A DNA stretch of 19,538 bases. Source: a bacterium. Lineage in GTDB: Bacteria; Bacillota_I; Bacilli_A; RF39; UBA660. Numbering within the stretch: position 1 is the first letter of the stretch; every line of letters starts with the position of its first letter. The position numbers and the translations under genes are program-made. Shown here in pieces: positions 14,425-19,538 of this stretch. The notes below the pieces were generated by a model. It did no database searches. It was given only the letters and a program-made list of their open reading frames with translations, and was not told the DNA's origin. Where the stretch lies: contig JAHZGA010000018.1 in assembly GCA_019421005.1 (NCBI GenBank), forward strand, positions 1-19,538, written 5' to 3'.

Positions 14425-15204
14425 ATGAATGGAATAAAAAAGTTTTTTAAGAATAAAAATGTAGTTACATTATTAGGAATTATAATAATTGTTGCATTGC
14501 TGTTTGGTGGATATCAATGGACACTAAATAGCGCAGTTGAACCAGTCAGAGTTCCAGTTGCAGTTGAAAATATTCAGCCGCGAACTAAAATCACTGAAGA
14601 TATGATTGAGTATAAAGATATACCTAGAACAGTAGTGGGCGAAAATGTTATTCAAAATAAAGAATTAATAGTAGGAAAATACACTAATATAAATTCAGTA
14701 ATTCCTCAAGGAAGTATGTTTTATAAAGATGTCTTAATAGAAGAAAAGGAATTACCTGATATTGCTTTTGTAAAAGTAAAAAAAGGCGAAATTGTTTATA
14801 ATTTTCCTGTTGATATGAATAGTACATTTGGAAATTCAATTTTGCCAGGAAATTATATTGATATTTATATGAAAGCCGAAGAAAATGGCAAAATAATGGT
14901 TGGAAAATTGATTGAAAATATAGAGGTTCTAGCAATGAAAGACAGTTCAGGACAACATGTTTTTGAGTCAACCACAGAAGGTAGAACTCCATCAATGATG
15001 ATTTTCGGTCTAAAAAGCGATTTATATTTCTTATTGAAAAAAGCAAGTTATATGAGTAGTGGCGTTGAATTATATCCAGTTCCACATGGTGGTACAATTA
15101 AACAAGAAGGCGCTACTCAAGTAAGTACAGAGTATTTGAAAAACTTTATAAATGCAAATACTGTTAATATTCCTGATCAAGATGTTGCTGATGACGGAGA
15201 ATAA
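14425..15204 (+). CDS. cpaB: Flp pilus assembly protein CpaB/RcpC (SAF domain)
   Basis: A 259-residue CpaB/RcpC-type protein. A single N-terminal helix (14-33) anchors it, and the SAF domain follows at about 42-104 (VPVAVENIQPRTKITEDMIEYKDIPRTVV). A RcpC-like domain lies beyond, ending in VELYPVPHGG, with an acidic tail VADDGE. In Tad systems this protein is part of the envelope-spanning assembly; with no secretin in sight it probably acts at the outer face of a single membrane or in the wall. AAAGGAG lies 10 bases before ATG 14425. The tadA start is 2 bases after its stop. Confidence 0.87.
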   Translation: MNGIKKFFKNKNVVTLLGIIIIVALLFGGYQWTLNSAVEPVRVPVAVENIQPRTKITEDMIEYKDIPRTVVGENVIQNKELIVGKYTNINSVIPQGSMFYKDVLIEEKELPDIAFVKVKKGEIVYNFPVDMNSTFGNSILPGNYIDIYMKAEENGKIMVGKLIENIEVLAMKDSSGQHVFESTTEGRTPSMMIFGLKSDLYFLLKKASYMSSGVELYPVPHGGTIKQEGATQVSTEYLKNFINANTVNIPDQDVADDGE

Positions 15205-15206
15205 AA

Positions 15207-16442
15207 ATGTTTGATAATGTGTTCGACCAAATTGACTTTGGACCGTTAAAACAGTATTTGCTTAATGATGATGTAACAGATATATCTTATAGTAATAATG
15301 GACAAATACATATTAAAACATTATCTAGGGGAATTATTCGTGTCGAAATACCTGGAGTAAATGATGCATTTATGGAAAAAATAGCCTTTCAATGTGCTAA
15401 TGCAATGGGAAAAAGCTTTAATATGGCTCACCCATCTCTAGATGCTGAAGGAGCTGAAATACGTCTTAACTTTGCTCATGAATCAATAGCTAGAAATGGA
15501 ATTGCTGTTGTTATAAGAAAAACACCTGCTAAGGTGCGATTAGAAAAAGAAAAAATAATAGCAGATAAATATATTACTGAAGATGTCCATGACTTTTTAG
15601 TAAAATGTGTTTGGGGACATTGTAATATTATTGTCTGTGGAGAAACAGGTTCAGGAAAAACTGAATTTGTTAAATATTTAGCTTCTAAAATAAAAGAAGA
15701 TGAAAAAATAATAACAATTGAAGATACACTAGAATTACATTTAGATAGAATATTTCCTCATCGTGATATAGTATCAATGAAAACTAATAATATAGCTAGT
15801 TATTCTGATATTCTAGTTACTTGTATGCGTCAAAACCCTAAATGGATTTTACTTTCCGAAGTTCGTAGCGCTGAAGCTGTATTAGCAGTTCGTAACTCTA
15901 TTTCATCAGGACACTATATTCTATCAACAATTCATGCTGATAAAGCAGCATCAATTCCTAGTCGTATGTATAGTTTACTAGAAACTAACCAAGATATTGG
16001 ACAATTTTTATCATCTATTCATAGATATGTTCAAATAGGTGTAATGATAAGGGGATATCAAAATAAAGTAACAAAAAGATTTGTTCGTGAAATAGCTGAA
16101 GTAACAGAATTTTATGTTGACCAAAACAATGTTGCCAAATCTAATATAATTTATAAAAAAAATATAGAAGGTAAGCAAATTAAAAATCCTCCAACTAAAT
16201 ATTTAATTGACTATTTAGAAGGACAAGGAATTGACATGGGAACTAGTCAAACTAATAATAATCAAAATATTCCTAATAATATATATACTTCTAATAATGC
16301 AAATGTACAAATGGCGAACAGACAAAATATAATCAATTCCACTAATCAAAATATTCTATATAGAAATAACAATCAACCTGCTTATAACAGATATAGTAAT
16401 AATTATAATAATATACCAAATGCTGGAGGTGTTGGACAATGA
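15207..16442 (+). CDS. tadA: Tad pilus assembly ATPase TadA/CpaF
   Basis: Secretion ATPase of the VirB11/TadA family that powers pilin assembly at the cytoplasmic face. Motifs in the 411-residue protein: Walker A GETGSGKT (145-152), Asp box IEDTLEL (171-177), Walker B WILLSEVR (213-220) with E218, and His box STIHADK (240-246). Arg-rich segments preceding Walker A (RKTPAK) fit the family. From about residue 346 a 65-residue tail of mostly Asn, Gln, Tyr and Ser follows, which is not part of the ATPase core. GGAG (15196-15199), inside the end of cpaB, serves as the ribosome site. The stop overlaps the tadB start as ATGA. Confidence 0.94.
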   Translation: MFDNVFDQIDFGPLKQYLLNDDVTDISYSNNGQIHIKTLSRGIIRVEIPGVNDAFMEKIAFQCANAMGKSFNMAHPSLDAEGAEIRLNFAHESIARNGIAVVIRKTPAKVRLEKEKIIADKYITEDVHDFLVKCVWGHCNIIVCGETGSGKTEFVKYLASKIKEDEKIITIEDTLELHLDRIFPHRDIVSMKTNNIASYSDILVTCMRQNPKWILLSEVRSAEAVLAVRNSISSGHYILSTIHADKAASIPSRMYSLLETNQDIGQFLSSIHRYVQIGVMIRGYQNKVTKRFVREIAEVTEFYVDQNNVAKSNIIYKKNIEGKQIKNPPTKYLIDYLEGQGIDMGTSQTNNNQNIPNNIYTSNNANVQMANRQNIINSTNQNILYRNNNQPAYNRYSNNYNNIPNAGGVGQ

Positions 16443-17341
16443 TTTTAATTATTTTTTCGATATGTATCTTTATACTTTTGTTTATAGTATTGTATAGACA
16501 AAATGCTGGAGAACATTTTGCTAGGAATGCAGCTGGTAAAATATCAGACGCATATAACAAAGTTTCTCCATATTCATTTAAAAAGGTAAGAGAAAAAGTT
16601 AAAGAATTGGGACAGGAATATACAACTAGACAGTATACTATACAAATAGTTGCCTTCGGTTTAGGAGCTGCCGTTATAGGATATTTATACTTTTTTAGTT
16701 TATTTGTATCAATTTTGTATGCTGCCATTGCAATATCAGTAATTCCTTATTTGACATATTTAAGATGTAAAAGAGTTTATAGTGAGTTCATTTTTGAACA
16801 AATACAAACTTATACAACTAATACAATTATGGAATTCGCGACTACTCAATCTTTTGTTAAATCATTAGAAGGTGTATATGAGTCAGGAGTTTTAGAAGAT
16901 CCAGTTAAATCTGATGTTAAAATGATGATTGATATGGCTTATGAAAAAGGTTCAATAAACGACTCAATTGCCTATATGAATAATAAATATGATTATTTTA
17001 TTGTAAAGAATATGCATCAATTATTCTTACAAATAACTGTTGAAGGTTCTAAAGATGCAGGAGCTTCTTTAGAAAATATGTCAGTTGATATTGACCACCT
17101 AGTAGAAGCTGTTTATCGTGATCGACTAGACCGCGCTAACTTCTATAAAAAATTTGTTAAATTTGGTATAATTTTATATTTACTTGTTATGCTTGTTCAG
17201 TTCCTACTAGGAAGAGATAGTTATATAGTATTACTTGATAAGTATTGGATACATATTTTATTACATGGAATTGTAGCAATAAATTCATTTTTCTTGTTGA
17301 GAGGTGCTAAATATTATAATGAAGATGTGGGGGCTGAATAA
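16439..17341 (+). CDS. tadB: Tad pilus inner-membrane platform protein TadB
   Basis: A 300-residue T2SSF-domain protein forming half of the membrane platform on which TadA acts. Predicted helices lie at 2-19, 67-86, 88-106, 242-258 and 270-288, with the cytoplasmic T2SSF core (about 118-235) between the second and third pairs. It contains DPVKSDVKMMIDMAYEKGSINDSIAYM and a VEGSKDAGASLENMS segment typical of TadB-like proteins. It overlaps tadA by 4 bases and tadC by 1 base (TAATG), so the three are coupled. The paired T2SSF gene next door supports TadB over a solitary GspF-like assignment. Confidence 0.88.
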   Translation: MILIIFSICIFILLFIVLYRQNAGEHFARNAAGKISDAYNKVSPYSFKKVREKVKELGQEYTTRQYTIQIVAFGLGAAVIGYLYFFSLFVSILYAAIAISVIPYLTYLRCKRVYSEFIFEQIQTYTTNTIMEFATTQSFVKSLEGVYESGVLEDPVKSDVKMMIDMAYEKGSINDSIAYMNNKYDYFIVKNMHQLFLQITVEGSKDAGASLENMSVDIDHLVEAVYRDRLDRANFYKKFVKFGIILYLLVMLVQFLLGRDSYIVLLDKYWIHILLHGIVAINSFFLLRGAKYYNEDVGAE

Positions 17342-18168
17342 TGGATACAATAATGGGATTTTTAGTTAATTATTCGTTAATAATAATAATAGCCATAATA
17401 GTTATTATATTAATTGTTAATAAGAAAATTGATTCTAAACAATTAATTAATGAAATAGAACCATATTTTAAATTTTTAATGGAAGAAGATTATATATTTT
17501 TATTAAAAGCACGTTATGGCGAAGGAACAGAAGAAGATATAAATAACTTATTTAAAAGGAGAGTATCATCAGGTTTAATCGCATTAGTAATAGTTTATTT
17601 TGTTATTTCAATTAGTTATAGTTCTCTTTTTATAAGTGCTCTGTTAGGTGTAATAGTTGGATTTTTGATTTATAAGGTAGATTACTTTAAATTAAAATCA
17701 TATTATAATAGAAATTTATATCAAATTAATTTAATGTTACCTTATTTTTTGAAAAGTTTAGAGATTTTAATTCAGCATTATACTGTCCCAGTTGCATTAA
17801 ATAAATCAATAGAAAGTGCTCCTGATATATTCAAAGATGGTTTAAGAAAATTAGTTGCTAAAATTGAAGCTGGAGATTCTTCGATTGAACCATATATGGA
17901 TTTTGCTAGAGAATATCCAGTAAGAGATTCAATGAGAATGATGAGATTACTTTATCGTTTAAGTTTAGGATCACAAGAAAGTAAACAACAACAATTAATT
18001 TTGTTTTCTAAAAATGTTTCAAGTCTTCAAAATAAAGCACGTGAACAAAAATATGAAAACAGATTAGATAGTATGGAAAAAAGAACAATGATAATGTTAG
18101 GTGGTACTGGAGGCGGACTATTAATATTATTAGTAGCTGCAATGGTATCAATGATGGGAAATATATAG
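17341..18168 (+). CDS. tadC: Tad pilus inner-membrane platform protein TadC
   Basis: The second platform protein, 275 residues. Helices at about 8-27, 77-94, 96-112 and 250-272 surround a cytoplasmic T2SSF-like region (NLMLPYFLKSLEILIQHYTVPVALNKSIESAP, 130-161). The C-terminal helix follows KRTMIMLGGTGGG, as is usual for TadC. It starts within the tadB stop codon. After its stop there are 62 bases with an extended -10 but no hairpin, so read-through into the pilin genes is possible. Confidence 0.86.
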   Translation: MDTIMGFLVNYSLIIIIAIIVIILIVNKKIDSKQLINEIEPYFKFLMEEDYIFLLKARYGEGTEEDINNLFKRRVSSGLIALVIVYFVISISYSSLFISALLGVIVGFLIYKVDYFKLKSYYNRNLYQINLMLPYFLKSLEILIQHYTVPVALNKSIESAPDIFKDGLRKLVAKIEAGDSSIEPYMDFAREYPVRDSMRMMRLLYRLSLGSQESKQQQLILFSKNVSSLQNKAREQKYENRLDSMEKRTMIMLGGTGGGLLILLVAAMVSMMGNI

Positions 18169-18185
18169 ATTTTATTACAAAAATA

Positions 18186-18194
18186 TGGTATACT
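18186..18194 (+). promoter_or_regulatory. extended -10 promoter candidate for the pilin genes
   Basis: TGGTATACT matches an extended -10 (TGN plus TATACT), 37 bases ahead of the pilin start. No convincing -35 lies 17 bases upstream, which extended -10 promoters can tolerate. It would let the abundant pilin be made independently of the assembly genes. Confidence 0.4.
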
Positions 18195-18230
18195 ATATAT
18201 GTAATTTTATAATAGTAAGGTGGTGATATA

Positions 18231-18452
18231 GTGAAAGAAGCAGCAGGAGAAGCAAATATGACTGTAATTGTAATTGTCTTAATAGGTGTTTTAGCAGCAG
18301 CTGGTGCACTTTTTATTCCACAACTTATCAATAATATGAAAGATAGAAGTTGCTGTACTCAAAATGGTGGAGAAGTTAAAGGAAATCAATGTGTTATTGG
18401 TGATACTAGTAATGCCATAAAAGGATATTATACTACTGGAGGATGTTCATAG
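18231..18452 (+). CDS. small Flp-like pilin
   Basis: A 73-residue candidate for the main pilin subunit. A six-residue leader, MKEAAG, is followed by a hydrophilic EANM and a hydrophobic helix (about 11-33) ending in PQLINNMK, then a 37-residue globular tail with four cysteines (C41, C42, C54, C72). Size, position after tadC and overall build fit Flp pilins. The canonical G|xxxxE[FY] processing motif is absent, so cleavage after G6 is only inferred from the shared leader of the next two proteins. GTG 18231 follows AAGGTGGTG by 5 bases. Confidence 0.8.
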   Translation: MKEAAGEANMTVIVIVLIGVLAAAGALFIPQLINNMKDRSCCTQNGGEVKGNQCVIGDTSNAIKGYYTTGGCS

Positions 18453-18491
18453 AAAAAAAACACCATAATAATTTAAAAGGAGGAATAACCT

Positions 18492-18926
18492 ATGAAACAA
18501 AGTGTAGGAATGACATTTACATTAAATATAGTTGTTATATTTATTTTAATAGCTTTTGCATTTTTACTTGGTGTCATGGGTTATTCCAAGGCTTTTAGAT
18601 TAAGTAGCAAAATTGTAAACGAAATTGAAAAATGTGAGGGATATAATAGTTGTTCAATTCCAGAAATAAATCGAATTTTAGGTGGTTATGGATATAGAAC
18701 AGGTATTAGGAATTGCTCTAATATTTCAGGTGCAACTCTTATTCAACATGCCGATAGTAATTTTGACTATTGTATATATGAAGATGGTGAAACAAAACAA
18801 TATAATGGTCAAAAACATTATAGGTATATAGTAAGAACTTATATATATTATGATTTTCCATTAGTTGATGAATTTAAGTTTAGACTGGATAATAAAACTA
18901 ATTGGATTGTTTATCTGAAAGGGTGA
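18492..18926 (+). CDS. pseudopilin-like protein 1
   Basis: A 144-residue TadE/F-like minor pilin candidate. MKQSVG leads into a hydrophobic helix (about 8-30), then YSKAFR at 31-36 and an extracellular domain with cysteines C48, C54, C75 and C94, including YCIYED and the beta-strand YIVRTYIYYDFPLVDEFKF. It is a paralogue of the following gene: YSKAFR occupies identical residue numbers and the Y-C-[IL]-Y-E and Y-[IF]-[YD]-D-F-P-[LV]-V elements recur. A strong AAGGAGG (18477-18483) precedes ATG 18492 by 8 bases. The pilin gene is 39 bases upstream. Confidence 0.82.
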   Translation: MKQSVGMTFTLNIVVIFILIAFAFLLGVMGYSKAFRLSSKIVNEIEKCEGYNSCSIPEINRILGGYGYRTGIRNCSNISGATLIQHADSNFDYCIYEDGETKQYNGQKHYRYIVRTYIYYDFPLVDEFKFRLDNKTNWIVYLKG

Positions 18927-18932
18927 TTGCTT

Positions 18933-19403
18933 GTGCGTGAAGCTGTCGGTAACACATTTATATTCTATTTTATAATTATATTTACTTCTATTTTTGTAGT
19001 ATTTTCTGTTGGATCAATTAGTTACTCTAAAGCTTTTAGAGTTAAAAATTTAATTATTGATTCTATTGAAAATAATGGAGGATGGAATGATAATGTCCCA
19101 GATGAAATATCAAATTCATTAAGTCAAGTAGGTTATAAAGTTGGTAACCCTCCTTGTCCTGATGTAAAAGATATTAATTCAGAAGATGATGAAAATTTAA
19201 ATATTACTAGAATATCTAATACTTCCAATTATTATTATTGCTTATATGAGATGGATAGAAAAAACTCTTCTGGATATTCTCAAGGAAAGTATTATAAGGT
19301 AATTGCATATATTTATTTTGATTTTCCAGTAGTAGGAGATTTTATTCAATTTCCAGTTTCAGGTGAAACAAAATTCATTTATGACGCACCTGAACCAAGA
19401 TAG
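18933..19403 (+). CDS. pseudopilin-like protein 2
   Basis: A 156-residue paralogue of the preceding protein: leader MREAVG, hydrophobic helix (about 8-30), YSKAFR at 31-36, YYCLYE and YIYFDFPVVGDF in the C-terminal domain. It has two cysteines (C75, C103) where the neighbour has four. I choose GTG 18933 over an in-frame TTG at 18927 because it lies 6 bases after AAAGGGTGA and yields the leader shared with its relatives. It starts 6 bases after the previous stop. It probably forms a minor pilin or tip complex with its paralogue. Confidence 0.82.
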   Translation: MREAVGNTFIFYFIIIFTSIFVVFSVGSISYSKAFRVKNLIIDSIENNGGWNDNVPDEISNSLSQVGYKVGNPPCPDVKDINSEDDENLNITRISNTSNYYYCLYEMDRKNSSGYSQGKYYKVIAYIYFDFPVVGDFIQFPVSGETKFIYDAPEPR

Positions 19404-19487
19404 TAAATATCACTTTATATGTTTTAAAAATAATTTAAAATGGTTCTTTGTCAAGTAGTGTTGGTAATGATAAATGAATTGTATTTG

Positions 19488-19513
19488 AGGGTCAAAAATT
19501 GACCCTTTTTTTT
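19488..19513 (+). terminator. rho-independent terminator of the Tad locus
   Basis: AGGGTCAA and TTGACCCT pair as an 8-bp stem with a 3-base AAA loop, followed by a run of eight T (19506-19513, the first also pairing in the stem). It lies 85 bases after the last pilus gene. Confidence 0.9.
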
Positions 19514-19538
19514 CATGAAATTATAGGATTTAATAATC

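Noticed and set aside
14684..15097. 137-codon open frame antisense to cpaB
   Set aside because: Fully inside a well-supported gene on the other strand; its Tyr/Leu/Gln-rich translation is typical of an antisense shadow in AT-rich DNA.
16342..16728. 128-codon minus-strand open frame across the tadA/tadB junction
   Set aside because: Overlaps two convincing genes, has no ribosome site and has a low-complexity Tyr/Ile translation.

Overview
The window is AT-rich DNA read with the standard bacterial code (TGG for Trp, TGA as a real stop), with Firmicutes-style GGAGG/GAGGTG ribosome binding sites and a Bacillus-type LexA box. It looks like an uncultured, gut-type member of the Bacilli. The lineage is an inference from composition, a GatA variant and gene content.

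Region 1 (57-5761, + strand) is a compact housekeeping operon: gatC-gatA-gatB (tRNA-dependent amidotransferase), aspS (aspartyl-tRNA synthetase, probably non-discriminating) and an unrecognised 247-residue protein with six Cys clustered at its C-terminus. Together the first four can make Asn-tRNA (and GatCAB also Gln-tRNA) by the indirect route. A hairpin at 5743-5772 ends the operon and faces the convergent genes.

Region 2 (5771-7150, - strand) holds a two-gene membrane operon (zinc-ribbon/TM2 protein and a DUF2752 protein, ATGA overlap) and a gene for a short collagen-like protein with a BclA/TNF-like C-terminal domain.

Region 3 (7151-9452) is an SOS-type dinD locus. The intact dinD has a LexA box inside its promoter spacer. 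It is followed by about 1.2 kb with no intact gene, made of dinD debris: a bare 3' tail fragment, then a decayed second dinD with a divergent 5' part and a nearly identical 3' part. A 10-bp-armed palindrome lies inside dinD and recurs after each of the three dinD 3' ends. The decayed copy carries a different, perfect 30-bp palindrome at the codon-for-codon equivalent position. This is the least explained structure in the window.

Region 4 (9453-19403, + strand) is an 11-gene Tad/Flp-type pilus locus: three exported or membrane proteins of unknown function (one 751 residues with 24 Cys), a bitopic protein, CpaB/RcpC, the TadA/CpaF ATPase, TadB, TadC, a small Flp-like pilin and two paralogous pseudopilin-like proteins. 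The last three share a short M-[KR]-[EQ]-[AS]-[AV]-G leader. The locus ends at a strong terminator (19488-19513). No secretin, TadZ or prepilin peptidase is present in the window.
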